A stretch of 64,000 nt of DNA, taken from Vibrio azureus (GTDB lineage: Bacteria > Pseudomonadota > Gammaproteobacteria > Enterobacterales > Vibrionaceae). The stretch spans positions 1,736,001-1,800,000 of the forward strand of contig NZ_CP018616.1 in assembly GCF_002849855.1 (NCBI RefSeq), read 5' to 3'. Of this stretch, positions 25,647 to 34,773 are shown piece by piece. A model generated the notes under the pieces. It searched no databases. It saw only the letters and a list, made by a program, of their open reading frames with translations, and had not been told where the DNA came from. The position numbers and the translations under genes were made by a program. Positions within the stretch are counted from its first letter, which is position 1. The number at the start of each line of letters is the position of its first letter.

Positions 25647-26264
25647 TTAACTTCCGGCTCGTTTCTTTTCAAGTACCACCTTCTGCCATGTGACCCCATT
25701 TCGTCCTTGAATATCCTCGCTATCTTCGACGTAGCAGAGGCCCAAACCTACATTCATGGCATGTTGTTCTAGCTCATCAACAGAAACCGCAAAAGACTGC
25801 CTAGCATCATCAAAAGGTCCATGTCTTAAAGAAATAACCAACTTGCCCGATGCTGAGAGAAGTTGTGCCAGCTTAGCCATGGCTAAAACTCTTTGATCTG
25901 GGCTCAGGTGCATCCAAACCGCGGAGACAAGTATAAGGTCAAATCGATAAACACTTGCATTGAGTGCTGCCAGATCAGGGAGCGCACTATCAAGCCATTC
26001 GACACGGTTCATAGAACAGGCTGATGTGTATTCCTTACCGAGTTTACGCAATGCTTGCGCGGGCTCAATAGCCACCACCTTGCACCCTCGCTCAGCGAAC
26101 CACCGAGCATCTCGGCCAGAGCCAGCACCTACATCCAGAACCTGCTCACCCGAACACGGCCAATATGATCGCCATGCACAGTGAACTTGCTCGAATGTGA
26201 CTGCATTGTATTGCGCCGCGAGCTGGGCGGCATTGTGATGATAAAAATTAACAGTGTGACACAT
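25647..26264 (-). CDS. Class I SAM-dependent methyltransferase
   Basis: A 205-residue methyltransferase with a clear motif I (VLDVGAGSGRDARWFAERG, about residues 41-59), the acidic residue after strand 2 (VVAIEPA) and a motif IV-like strand (FDLILVSAVWMHLSPDQR). It resembles small-molecule methyltransferases of the Methyltransf_25/TehB type. It lacks the DPPY or PC motif of DNA methyltransferases, so it is unlikely to protect DNA directly. It is the first gene of a two-gene operon with the HNH nuclease, with only three bases between stop and start. The partnership suggests a shared role, but the substrate is unknown. Confidence 0.8.
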   Translation of the reverse strand: MCHTVNFYHHNAAQLAAQYNAVTFEQVHCAWRSYWPCSGEQVLDVGAGSGRDARWFAERGCKVVAIEPAQALRKLGKEYTSACSMNRVEWLDSALPDLAALNASVYRFDLILVSAVWMHLSPDQRVLAMAKLAQLLSASGKLVISLRHGPFDDARQSFAVSVDELEQHAMNVGLGLCYVEDSEDIQGRNGVTWQKVVLEKKRAGS

Positions 26265-26411
26265 TGCTTAAAAAGATCAGTAAACTTAGAGCTTTAGCTT
26301 AATTGCATATTCTAGATTAGTGCTAGCTTAGTATGATTTATTGTGATTTAGTTCACTTAAGTTTATCGCGACTGTCACTTGAGAAAACTTAGCATTCAGA
26401 CAAAGGCGAAT

Positions 26412-26430
26412 GGCAATGATAATCAATTGC
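26412..26430. promoter_or_regulatory. Fur-box-like site upstream of ferric reductase gene
   Basis: GGCAATGATAATCAATTGC matches the 19-bp Fur consensus at about 14 positions, including the central AATGATAATCA. It is about 55 bases before the ATG of the FhuF-like gene. It is expected to mediate iron repression of the reductase. Confidence 0.7.
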
Positions 26431-26485
26431 AATAATGGTAAAGTTTATTTATTCTTTCAATATTTAAAGGAATAAATTCAAAAGC

Positions 26486-27217
26486 ATGGACAGTATTTCA
26501 TTTTTAGACGACCTTTTTCGCCATTCTAAACAGATAAACCCTCACCTTTCTGGTGAGATAAAAACAGCTTCAAATGATGTCTCACTTTGGCCTTTAATTG
26601 ATATACAAGCTTCTAACTCACAATCAATCCGTGGTCTTTATGAAAGTTTACAACACCAGCATCCAGAAGCAGGCTCTGCTTATTGGTTGACGAGAACCTG
26701 GAGTTTACTATGTTGGCAGCCAATTTATCTTGCTTGTGTATCTGTGTATTGTTGTAAAGGATTGCCTAAACTATCTTATATAAAGCAGGAAGTTCAGCCC
26801 TGCTTTATCAGTGGCTATCAATTTGAGCAACACCACCATTATATTGGCGAGCAAAAAGAATTAATCACTTATGCGGGCCAAGAGTTACAGACGCTATTCT
26901 GTCACTTTCGTGAGGAGATCAACCAGTGGACTCGTATACGACCAGGCTTCACTCATTACCTGTTTGCCGACGGAATCTTAAGTTGTTTAGTCAAGCTTCA
27001 GTGGCAGCTACCCGCCCTTGCTAATCGTTCACTGATTGAGCAGGCCAAACTCTGGTTAGCGGCATGTAATTTACCAGAAAAGTTAATCGACAAATTAAAA
27101 TATAACCAAAAAACCAAACAACTGACTTTTACCAGAACAAGCTGTTGTTTCGTTTATAAACGCCACGACCGCGAGCTTTGCCAAAACTGTCCAAGACAAC
27201 CAAATAACAAACGTTAG
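26486..27217 (+). CDS. FhuF-like siderophore-iron reductase
   Basis: A 243-residue protein of the ferric siderophore reductase family, which releases iron from imported ferri-siderophores in the cytosol by reducing Fe(III). The C-terminal signature CC-x10-C-x2-C (SCCFVYKRHDRELCQNC, about residues 221-237) is the FhuF-type [2Fe-2S] cluster motif. The rest shows family features such as W-x-LTRTWSLLCWQPIYLA. No signal peptide, as expected. A Fur-box-like site lies upstream, and the adjacent genes encode a hydroxamate siderophore importer and an IutA-type receptor, so ferric aerobactin is the likely substrate. Functionally comparable to the IutB reductases described in Vibrio. The ribosome-binding site (AAAGGAATAAA) is good. 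Confidence 0.85.
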   Translation: MDSISFLDDLFRHSKQINPHLSGEIKTASNDVSLWPLIDIQASNSQSIRGLYESLQHQHPEAGSAYWLTRTWSLLCWQPIYLACVSVYCCKGLPKLSYIKQEVQPCFISGYQFEQHHHYIGEQKELITYAGQELQTLFCHFREEINQWTRIRPGFTHYLFADGILSCLVKLQWQLPALANRSLIEQAKLWLAACNLPEKLIDKLKYNQKTKQLTFTRTSCCFVYKRHDRELCQNCPRQPNNKR

Positions 27218-27219
27218 GG

Positions 27220-28455
27220 CTATTCGCGGATTGTCTCTTGCCCCTTTTTACTGACCGACAAAGCCGTGAGTAAAATGCATATCGAGAAACCAATACACAA
27301 GTAAATTGGATAAAGAGGATCGAGCGTAACACTGAAAACGAGCAATGAAGCGAGGCTATAACCAATAGTGTGCGACATAGAGATGTAACCAGCAATAGCA
27401 CCTGGCGCATGACTTTGTTGCTCTGTTGCAACAGAAGTATAGGCAGGTACCAGTAACGAAGAGCCTATTGCTGTCATCGCCATTGCTAATACAAATCCCC
27501 AAATATTCGGAATTAAAAACAGCATAAATCCAACTAACAAAGCAATGGAACCATAGAGATACATTACCGAGGCGTTTAATTTGTTTTTCTTGATCACCAT
27601 AACTTGAGTTAAAAAGGTTAAACCTGCACGAATAGTCAACAAAACTCCAATCGAATCACTGATTTGTTCAGTAGACCAACTGGTAATCGAGAAAATTAGT
27701 GGTGAAAAGCTATATTGTAGAAGAGCAATCGCGCTACATAGAAATAACCCACAGAGTAAAAACGACAATAACTTCTTTGGTGGATACCAAGAAAGTGACT
27801 TCTTTTGCTGCTCTTCCGAGGCTTCGCACTTTGGTGACGGTAAGCTTATTGCTCCCAACAAAGCGATACAAGGCAAAACAATCATGAGAAGTAGAGGCGC
27901 AAAAGGAGATAACTTTAACATTAAAATCGATAATAAAGGACCAACCAACCGCCCTGCACTTAGGCCAATACTTACCGTTGTGATCGCCTGTAAACGATCA
28001 TTTTTTCCGTACAAAATGATCGCCCAATGCTGACTAGCCGGAACCATTCCAGCTACAGTGCAACCATAGATTATTCTGGCGAACAGAAGACCTAATAGCG
28101 ACACCATCGCCCACTCTTGACGATAATTACTGAGAAAAGCAAAAAGACACAGTAAAGAGAAGCTCACGGCCATACCTAGCAAAGCTTGGAGCACTACTTT
28201 TTTCGGGCCAAATTTATCGCTATATCGCCCCCAAAAAGGTGCCGATGGCAAAAAAAGAAAACTACCAATGGCAATGAGCATAGACCAAATAGGTAAATTA
28301 AATGCCGTTCTTTCAACTAAAAATGGCAGTGAAACAAGTAGCCCATTTTGGCCAACCCCCATTAAAGCTGCGGAAAATCCTATCAAAGTTAATTGAGAGT
28401 ATTTGTTTAATTTTTGGGGCATCTTTTTTTTATCTTTAGGTGTGGGGTGATTCAT
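27220..28455 (-). CDS. MFS transporter in siderophore locus
   Basis: A 411-residue major facilitator with about 12 hydrophobic segments and the loop 2-3 signature GRYSDKFGPKKV (about residues 72-83). MFS proteins beside siderophore uptake genes usually export the siderophore or its iron-free form (AlcD/PvsC/EntS-like), which is my inference here. Its stop is two bases from the stop of the reductase gene, so they converge without room for a terminator. It is divergent from the ABC importer across a region with a Fur-box-like site. The start is uncertain: ATG at 28455 has no clear ribosome-binding site, and the later MPQKLN start is possible. Confidence 0.83.
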   Translation of the reverse strand: MNHPTPKDKKKMPQKLNKYSQLTLIGFSAALMGVGQNGLLVSLPFLVERTAFNLPIWSMLIAIGSFLFLPSAPFWGRYSDKFGPKKVVLQALLGMAVSFSLLCLFAFLSNYRQEWAMVSLLGLLFARIIYGCTVAGMVPASQHWAIILYGKNDRLQAITTVSIGLSAGRLVGPLLSILMLKLSPFAPLLLMIVLPCIALLGAISLPSPKCEASEEQQKKSLSWYPPKKLLSFLLCGLFLCSAIALLQYSFSPLIFSITSWSTEQISDSIGVLLTIRAGLTFLTQVMVIKKNKLNASVMYLYGSIALLVGFMLFLIPNIWGFVLAMAMTAIGSSLLVPAYTSVATEQQSHAPGAIAGYISMSHTIGYSLASLLVFSVTLDPLYPIYLCIGFSICILLTALSVSKKGQETIRE

Positions 28456-28533
28456 TAACAATTATAAGCCTGTTATATCCAGTGGTGGGCATCTTCAACA
28501 CCCAACAAAGCAAATGACAAAAATAACACTAAT

Positions 28534-28552
28534 GGTATTGAAAATTATTACT
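28534..28552. promoter_or_regulatory. Possible Fur box in divergent MFS/ABC promoter region
   Basis: GGTATTGAAAATTATTACT matches the 19-bp Fur consensus at about 13 positions. It sits between the divergent MFS and ABC importer genes, where one Fur dimer could control both. The match is weaker than the site at 26412. Confidence 0.45.
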
Positions 28553-28615
28553 ATTTACATTGACTTATAATTACATTATCTTCTTTTGAATATTTACTCA
28601 ACCGATGATTAGAAT

Positions 28616-29383
28616 ATGTACCAATTGGTCGATGCATCATTTGTCATTGATGCTAAAACGATTCTTGCTCCAACGAATCTGACCTTTCAGGCAGGTAAGG
28701 TGACGACGTTACTTGGGCATAATGGATGCGGAAAATCCACACTAATTAAACTATTGAGCAGACAAAACCGTTGTTCAAGTGGTGAGATCACTTTTAATCA
28801 AAAGCCACTTTCCACTTTTAGCCATGCAGAGTTTGCTCATCAAGTTGCCTATCTGCCACAGCACCCCCCTATTACTGATGGTGTTACGGTACGTGAATTA
28901 GTCTGTTTTGGTCGCTACCCGTGGAAGGGAGCCTTTGGTCGTTACAGTAAACAAGATTATGCCATCGTAGACCAAGCGATTGAGAGAGTTGGACTCAATC
29001 CATTGGCTCATCGGTTCGTAGCAACACTGTCGGGTGGAGAGAGACAAAGAGCTTGGGTTGCAATGTTACTCGCCCAGCAAAGCCAATGTATTTTACTGGA
29101 TGAACCTACTTCGGCGCTTGATGTTGCCCACCAGCATGAACTGCTAAGCCTGATTCGCGAACTCAATCAGTCAATGGGGTTAACTGTAATCATGGTTCTT
29201 CACGATATTAATATGGCCGCCAAGTTCAGTGATCAATTGCTCGCCTTGCATTCAGGAAAAGTCATTGCATCAGGTGCCCCCCAAGAATTGATGACACCTG
29301 CAACTTTACAAAAGATTTACGGAGTGGAACTCGCTCTATTTACACATCCACAAACGGGTCAACCCATCAGCTACATTGCTTGA
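28616..29383 (+). CDS. Ferri-siderophore ABC transporter, ATP-binding protein (FhuC type)
   Basis: The 255-residue ATPase of a type II (BtuCD-like) importer for iron-hydroxamates. Visible motifs are Walker A GHNGCGKST (about residues 33-41), the Q-loop in AYLPQHPPI, signature LSGGERQRAW (about 138-147), Walker B CILLDEPTSALD (about 158-169) and the switch His in VIMVLHDI. The length and sequence fit the FhuC/FepC group. The following genes encode the binding protein and a fused permease, so this is the first gene of a three-gene importer operon. In Vibrio the equivalent set for aerobactin-type siderophores has been called VatCDB. Confidence 0.92.
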   Translation: MYQLVDASFVIDAKTILAPTNLTFQAGKVTTLLGHNGCGKSTLIKLLSRQNRCSSGEITFNQKPLSTFSHAEFAHQVAYLPQHPPITDGVTVRELVCFGRYPWKGAFGRYSKQDYAIVDQAIERVGLNPLAHRFVATLSGGERQRAWVAMLLAQQSQCILLDEPTSALDVAHQHELLSLIRELNQSMGLTVIMVLHDINMAAKFSDQLLALHSGKVIASGAPQELMTPATLQKIYGVELALFTHPQTGQPISYIA

Positions 29384-29402
29384 ATTCCAAAAGGTATTGA
29401 TT

Positions 29403-30302
29403 GTGAAAAAAAGTCTTATAGCAATTTTCATTGTATTGGCTTGTGCCTTCAACAGCTTTGCTCTAGAAATCCAACATGAAATGGGCACCGCTTCTTTTAA
29501 AAGTACCCCCAAAAAAGTGCTTGTTCTCGATTGGGCCTTAGCAGAAACCATTTTAAGCCTAGGTATTGAGCCACAAGGTATTGCGGATGCAAAAGGCTAT
29601 CAGCAATGGGTCGTTGAGCCGCGTTTGAATGCTAACGTCATCGATTTGGGATCCCGTCGTGAACCTAATCTTGAACTGCTTGCTGAGTTAAAGCCCGATG
29701 TTATTTTAATGAGCCAACACATGGCCGTAGCTTTTGAGCCTTTGAATAAGATAGCTCCCGTTATGGTTTATAGCCTTTATAGTGACAAAAAACGTCCCTT
29801 GGACGCAGCAATGGAGATCACTCGCTCCCTTGGTGTCTTGTTCAATAAAGAGCAACAAGCTCACAAGTTAATTGAGCAAACAAAGCTGAAATTACAACAA
29901 AATGGTGAACAAATTCGTTCTGTCAACCTGTCTAACCCACCTCTTTTATTTGTGCGTTTTATGAATGATAAAACGTTACGTATTCACGGTCGGGGCTCTT
30001 TAATTGATGCAACCGTCAACTCGATGGGATTAAATAATGATTGGCAAGATGAGACTAATTTATGGGGGTTTACCACCGTTGGGACTGAAAAAGTTGCGGA
30101 ACATCAGAAGGCCACTGTCACGCTATTTGGTCCACTCACTCAGCAGCAACGTGACAAGTTGTCGCACTCACCACTTTGGCAAGCTATGGCGTTTACACGG
30201 ACCCAGTCTGTCCATGAACTGCCCGCGATATGGACATTTGGTGGATTAATTGCCGCACAACGCTTGAGTGATCACCTTACACAGCAATTGACAAAAAAAT
30301 AA
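29403..30302 (+). CDS. Periplasmic iron-hydroxamate binding protein (FhuD type)
   Basis: A 299-residue class III substrate-binding protein. I start it at the GTG at 29403 because AAAAGG lies nine bases upstream and the product then begins VKKSLIAIFIVLACAFNSFA, a clean Sec signal peptide. An upstream TTG overlapping the ABC gene is possible but lacks a ribosome site. Family features include VLVLDWALAETILSLGIEP, the helical backbone typical of FhuD, and ELLAELKPDVILMS. It delivers the ferri-siderophore from the outer-membrane receptor to the permease. It overlaps the permease gene by one base. Confidence 0.88.
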   Translation: MKKSLIAIFIVLACAFNSFALEIQHEMGTASFKSTPKKVLVLDWALAETILSLGIEPQGIADAKGYQQWVVEPRLNANVIDLGSRREPNLELLAELKPDVILMSQHMAVAFEPLNKIAPVMVYSLYSDKKRPLDAAMEITRSLGVLFNKEQQAHKLIEQTKLKLQQNGEQIRSVNLSNPPLLFVRFMNDKTLRIHGRGSLIDATVNSMGLNNDWQDETNLWGFTTVGTEKVAEHQKATVTLFGPLTQQQRDKLSHSPLWQAMAFTRTQSVHELPAIWTFGGLIAAQRLSDHLTQQLTKK

Positions 30303-32308
30303 TGAATACTCGCTCCATTGACGTATCTACTTCATCAAAACAATGGCCATTGAAAGCTATTGTTTTAACGACTTTCTTAACTATTTTTTTCAGTTTCGGT
30401 GGCTTACTGCACCTTACCGCTCCTTATTCACAAGGCATTGGTTCACTCTGGCAGACTCTGTTTTATTTTGACCCTGACAATTACCAACACCTGATCACAC
30501 AATTAACTTATCTACCTCGCCTTTCTATGGCGCTAATGTGTGGATTTGCCTTAGCCGTGTCGGGCTGTGTAATGCAGTTTGTCTTACGCAACCCTATCGC
30601 CTCTCCGACCACGTTGGGCGTTGCCTCAGGTGCAGAGCTTGGCATGGTGCTCGGTCTTCTCATTATTCCAATTCAATTTGCTTTATCTTCCTTTGTCGCG
30701 GCTTTTATCGGTGGTTGCCTGGCAACCGGGTTGGTCTTTATCCTAAGTTCAACACGGGGTTATGCACCATTACATATGGTACTTTCAGGCATGGTTGTCA
30801 GTTTATTTTTAGGCTCTATCACCACCATGCTATTAATGGTTAACGAGCAAAAACTCAGCAGCCTTTTTGTTTGGGGAGCTGGGGTGTTAAATCAAAATGG
30901 CTGGATTAGCGTTCAAACCTTACTCCCTATTGTCATCGTTCCTACGTTGCTGCTCTTGCTGCTTCAACGCCCACTATCTGCTTTACAATTTGGTGATAAT
31001 GTTGCTCTATCGTTAGGGATCAATATTAAAAAAATCAAGCTATTGTGTCTGTCATTGGCTATTTTTATCTGTGCGGCGGTGGTAAGCGAAGTTGGCCTGA
31101 TTGGATTTGTCGGTATCGTCGCACCAGCTATCGCAAGAATGTTAGGTATAAGGCTGCTCTGGAAACAGATTATTACCAGTGGTTTGATTGGTAGTGGCCT
31201 CCTCTTAATGATCGATCTTGTTATTCAGCCTTTTTCAGGTGTTGGAGGAGAGCTTTTACCCACTGGTGCCATGACAGCTCTGATTGGCGCGCCTTTTCTA
31301 TTATGGCTACTACACAAAACGCCATTACAAGCAGAATTTAAAGCCCGTGATGAATCAACCGCTGGTTATCAGTCTCATGCTCCAAAAAATACGCTCATAG
31401 TACTGATACTAAGCCTAACCTTGATGTGCTTTTTGGCACTCATTATTGGTAAAAATCAAGATGGTTGGAGCTTCACCCTTAACCAAAAGCTATTTGAACT
31501 GCGAGCGCCACGGGTATTCGTTGCACTACTTGCTGGGATAGGATTGGCCTTTGCTGGCAGCTTGATCCAACGAATCTCCAATAATCCGATGGCAAGTCCA
31601 GAAATTTTAGGGATAAGCTCTGGCGCAGCATTAGCTTTGGTCTTAGGGACTATCTTTGCTGGCGCAGTCCAGAGAGAACAACAGATGTTGCTTGGTACTT
31701 TAGGCGCACTCTCCGTCACCGCATTAGTGTGGTTACTGGGAAGGAAAAGTCAATTTTCGCCAACTCAAACATTGTTGATTGGTATTGCTTTGAGTGCTGG
31801 CCTTGATGCATTGCTTAGGATTGCAATGAGCTCGGGTCATGATAACGCCACCGCCCTATTGACTTGGTTATCCGGTTCGACTTACCTGGCAAATTTCAAC
31901 GACGTTGTGCTATTGATGGTGGGAGTGTCAATATTAGGAATGACTGCGTTATTACTGTATCGATGGGTAGATCTCATCAGCTTGGGTGACACCGTGGCTC
32001 ATAGTATTGGAATAAATATTGCGTTGGTCCGATTAGTCTTATTATTGCTCGTCGCCTTGTTTACTACGCTATGTACCATCGTCATAGGTCCATTAAGTTT
32101 TATTGGCTTACTCGCGCCACACATGGCTCGTTCTCTCCATCAATATCGTGCCTTACCACAGATGCTAACGGCAGCTTTACTCGGAGCAATCATTATGGTT
32201 TTGGCAGACTGGGTTGGCAGAGTTGTGTGGTTTCCATGGCAGTTCCCTTCAGGTTTGTTGGCTTCACTCATTGGAGGAGGCTACTTCCTTTATTTGATGA
32301 GGCGTTAA
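30302..32308 (+). CDS. Fused FhuB-type ferri-siderophore permease
   Basis: A 668-residue inner-membrane permease made of two FecCD-type halves, as in FhuB of hydroxamate importers. Each half carries the family block before its conserved Gly: ALAVSGCVMQFVLRNPIASP then LGVASGAELG (first half, about residues 80-115), and LAFAGSLIQRISNNPMASPE then LGISSGAALA (second half, about 418-450). The cytoplasmic EAA-like loops that contact the ATPase are also duplicated (GLIGFVGIVAPAIARMLG and GPLSFIGLLAPHMARSL). About 18-20 membrane spans are expected. It works with the two preceding proteins. Confidence 0.92.
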   Translation: MNTRSIDVSTSSKQWPLKAIVLTTFLTIFFSFGGLLHLTAPYSQGIGSLWQTLFYFDPDNYQHLITQLTYLPRLSMALMCGFALAVSGCVMQFVLRNPIASPTTLGVASGAELGMVLGLLIIPIQFALSSFVAAFIGGCLATGLVFILSSTRGYAPLHMVLSGMVVSLFLGSITTMLLMVNEQKLSSLFVWGAGVLNQNGWISVQTLLPIVIVPTLLLLLLQRPLSALQFGDNVALSLGINIKKIKLLCLSLAIFICAAVVSEVGLIGFVGIVAPAIARMLGIRLLWKQIITSGLIGSGLLLMIDLVIQPFSGVGGELLPTGAMTALIGAPFLLWLLHKTPLQAEFKARDESTAGYQSHAPKNTLIVLILSLTLMCFLALIIGKNQDGWSFTLNQKLFELRAPRVFVALLAGIGLAFAGSLIQRISNNPMASPEILGISSGAALALVLGTIFAGAVQREQQMLLGTLGALSVTALVWLLGRKSQFSPTQTLLIGIALSAGLDALLRIAMSSGHDNATALLTWLSGSTYLANFNDVVLLMVGVSILGMTALLLYRWVDLISLGDTVAHSIGINIALVRLVLLLLVALFTTLCTIVIGPLSFIGLLAPHMARSLHQYRALPQMLTAALLGAIIMVLADWVGRVVWFPWQFPSGLLASLIGGGYFLYLMRR

Positions 32309-32482
32309 TTTTATGTGATGACCAACTTCGATACCGATTCTGGACGCGGCATGATCGAGTGGCTCAGTCCCAACCTTTACCAAACACCTGTGACAGGGTA
32401 ATGCCTTCACTCATCTGATACACGAACGCTAACCCCCGTTGTATAACTTTTAGCGGTCTAATTTTAAAAATTTATACTTTGC

Positions 32483-32545
32483 CAGTCTCTGCCCTCAGGT
32501 CTGATTTATCCAATCAAGGCTTGAGGGACTTAAAGACTGCCTTTA
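32483..32545 (+). terminator. Nested stem-loop between permease gene and iutA
   Basis: Two nested stems can form: outer CAGTCT (32483-32488) with AGACTG (32534-32539), and inner CCCTCA (32492-32497) with TGAGGG (32522-32527). CCTTTATT follows the outer stem. It could be a terminator for the importer operon or a structured 5' leader of iutA. Confidence 0.45.
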
Positions 32546-32568
32546 TTAAAGTGGGCCGAAGTGCGCCC

Positions 32569-32583
32569 TAATCATAATGATTA
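32569..32583. promoter_or_regulatory. 15-bp perfect palindrome at the iutA start
   Basis: TAATCAT-A-ATGATTA is a perfect 7-1-7 palindrome ending 11 bases before the iutA start codon. It differs in half-site order from the Fur consensus, so it may bind another regulator or act at the RNA level by pairing near the ribosome site. Confidence 0.4.
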
Positions 32584-32594
32584 CAGAGAATATT

Positions 32595-34706
32595 ATGAAC
32601 ATAAGAAAAGGATATTTTAAGCTTACTACTCTTTCCCTTGCACTGTTCTCCGCCAGTGGTGCGTTTAACGCTTTCGCTCAAGAGGCTCAAGAAGAGAAAA
32701 TGGTCATCGTTTCAAGCCATATGCCTAAAGCCCTAAGTGATATTTCTGGTACCGTTTGGTACGTAGATTCAGAGCTGATTGAGCAAGAATATCGAGGTGG
32801 TAAAAACCTAGACGAGATCTTAGCAACTGCGGTTCCTTCTCTCGATGTTGCAAGTGGTGGCCGTACGCATTCAGGACAAAACCTTCGTGGCCGGAGCATG
32901 ATGGTTATGATCGATGGTGTCTCTCTTCAATCAGTTCGATCCATTAGCAGACAATTGGATTCTATTGATCCATTCAATATTGAAAGGATCGAAGTCCTTT
33001 CCGGTGCAACATCGCTTTATGGCGCAGGCGCATCTGGTGGCGTGATTAATATCATCACTAAAAAAGGAACCGACAGTGGCAGAGAGTTTGAAAGCTTTGT
33101 GGGTGGTACCTCAGGTTTCGGTTCCAATCAAGATCTCGATTACAAGCTGGCCCAATCCATTGCATTCGGTAATGAAAAAGCTCAAGGGAGAGTGGCTGTC
33201 GCTTACACTAAAAATCAGGGTTATTATGACGCGCATGGCGACATTATCACACCAGATATCACCCAAGGTTCAACTCAATTTAACGAAACCGTCGATTTGA
33301 TGGCCAACGCACAAGTCAATCTAACAGCAGGACAGCAACTTAACATACTGACCCAGTATTACGAAAGCCAGCAAGACTCGCCTTATGGCCTCTACTTCGA
33401 AAAAGATGACGAAGGAAAATTTCAGTTCGTCGATGTTCGTAAAGGCTACTCTTCGCCCAGGCAGCAAGGTACTCAACGCTTTATGTTAAGCACAACTTAT
33501 AGCAATGACGACTTTTTTAATTATCAATTGATGTCAGAGCTTTCTTTTAGAACTGAAGATCATACTTTTAGCCCATATACAAGCTCAGGCAAAAACAACT
33601 TAAAAACCAGTTCATCTAATCAAGTCTCAGACATTTTGGCCTTTAAACTGGCTTTAAATCGTTCATTTAATGATTTAAGCCTTACTTTCGGAATCGACAG
33701 TTACTTGGACAAGTTTGAAAGTAATAATGCCATTTATGATCAATCGATTACTGAATCAAGTGGCGGCCTTAGCCATATCATTGATCATATGGAAGGCAGA
33801 TACCCGGGGGTTGAAACCAGGGCTTTAGCATCATTCATACAATCTGAATACTCGATATCGGATCGCTGGTCTGTACAGGCAGGGGTTCGTTATCAATATA
33901 TTCATACCACCATTTCTGACTTCCAAAAAAGTACCAACTCAGACTTTGTTCCAGGTGGTAGCACCGATTACAACGAGCTCTTGTTCAATCTAGGAACCAT
34001 GTATGACCTCACTCCTGACTCACAGCTGTGGGCAAACTTCTCACAAGGATTCGATCTACCTAATGCAGCAAAATACTATGGTAAAGATGCAAATAGTCGG
34101 GTTTCAAATTCTAAGCTTGAAGGCATTACTACCGACAGTTATGAAATAGGATATCGAACTAACATTGATGACCTAGAGTTTCAGTCCGCGGCTTATTATT
34201 CTTATACAGATGCAACAATTTTATATACCGATGAGTTCACCATTAAAGGGCTTTCCAAACCGAAAAGAGTATATGGCATTGAGGCCCAAGCAAAATATTG
34301 GGCAACGGACAACCTTCAGATCGGTGCTTCTGGCAATCACGTCAGGACCCAAGAAAAAAGCGACCACGGCTGGGATGACTTTAAAGCTATGGAGGCAAGC
34401 ACTTCCAAAGCCAACACTTGGATAGGATGGTATGATCACGACTATAGCCTAAAGTTACAAAGCCAAACAATGTTTGATTATGAAGACGCCTCGGATAGAA
34501 AGCTGAATGGCTACACTGTGGTTGATTTAATAGGTAGTTATCAACTTCCTATCGGCAATCTTGGGTTTGGTATCCAAAATGTGCTGAACGAGGATTACTC
34601 AACCATTTGGAGTCAAAGAGCAAAATATTGGTATGGCAACTCTGCGATGTTTGACTACAAAGGTCGTGGACGTACATTTACTTTAAATTACCAAGTTAAA
34701 TTTTAA
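32595..34706 (+). CDS. iutA: TonB-dependent ferric aerobactin-type receptor
   Basis: A 703-residue outer-membrane receptor closely resembling IutA, the ferric aerobactin receptor. The diagnostic plug-domain block is GRTHSGQNLRGRSMMVMIDG, followed by SRQLDSIDPFNIERIEVLSG and ATSLYGAGASGGVINIITKK, which matches IutA of E. coli over most positions. A Sec signal peptide (ending NAFA-QEAQ) and TonB-box-like EKMVIVSS precede the plug. The 22-strand barrel ends with aromatic YQVKF. I start at 32595, not 32577, because ATTATGAACATAAGAAAAG gives a normal signal peptide. No aerobactin synthesis genes are in view, so it probably scavenges siderophore made by others. Confidence 0.9.
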   Translation: MNIRKGYFKLTTLSLALFSASGAFNAFAQEAQEEKMVIVSSHMPKALSDISGTVWYVDSELIEQEYRGGKNLDEILATAVPSLDVASGGRTHSGQNLRGRSMMVMIDGVSLQSVRSISRQLDSIDPFNIERIEVLSGATSLYGAGASGGVINIITKKGTDSGREFESFVGGTSGFGSNQDLDYKLAQSIAFGNEKAQGRVAVAYTKNQGYYDAHGDIITPDITQGSTQFNETVDLMANAQVNLTAGQQLNILTQYYESQQDSPYGLYFEKDDEGKFQFVDVRKGYSSPRQQGTQRFMLSTTYSNDDFFNYQLMSELSFRTEDHTFSPYTSSGKNNLKTSSSNQVSDILAFKLALNRSFNDLSLTFGIDSYLDKFESNNAIYDQSITESSGGLSHIIDHMEGRYPGVETRALASFIQSEYSISDRWSVQAGVRYQYIHTTISDFQKSTNSDFVPGGSTDYNELLFNLGTMYDLTPDSQLWANFSQGFDLPNAAKYYGKDANSRVSNSKLEGITTDSYEIGYRTNIDDLEFQSAAYYSYTDATILYTDEFTIKGLSKPKRVYGIEAQAKYWATDNLQIGASGNHVRTQEKSDHGWDDFKAMEASTSKANTWIGWYDHDYSLKLQSQTMFDYEDASDRKLNGYTVVDLIGSYQLPIGNLGFGIQNVLNEDYSTIWSQRAKYWYGNSAMFDYKGRGRTFTLNYQVKF

Positions 34707-34722
34707 GCTTTAAACCACACAA

Positions 34723-34764
34723 GACACCATAGGCAATGAGCTACGGCCAAATGCCTATGGTGTC
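34723..34764. terminator. Bidirectional terminator-like hairpin
   Basis: GACACCATAGGCA and TGCCTATGGTGTC form a perfect 13-bp stem with a 16-base loop between the convergent iutA and phzF-like genes. No long T-run follows, but the stem is strong and central to the gap. Confidence 0.65.
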
Positions 34765-34773
34765 GCGTTGGTT

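Noticed and set aside
32318..32401. Possible 27-codon reading frame (MTNFDTDSGRGMIEWL...) after the permease gene
   Set aside because: It has no ribosome-binding site, is too short to judge and matches nothing I recognise. Probably chance or a decayed remnant.
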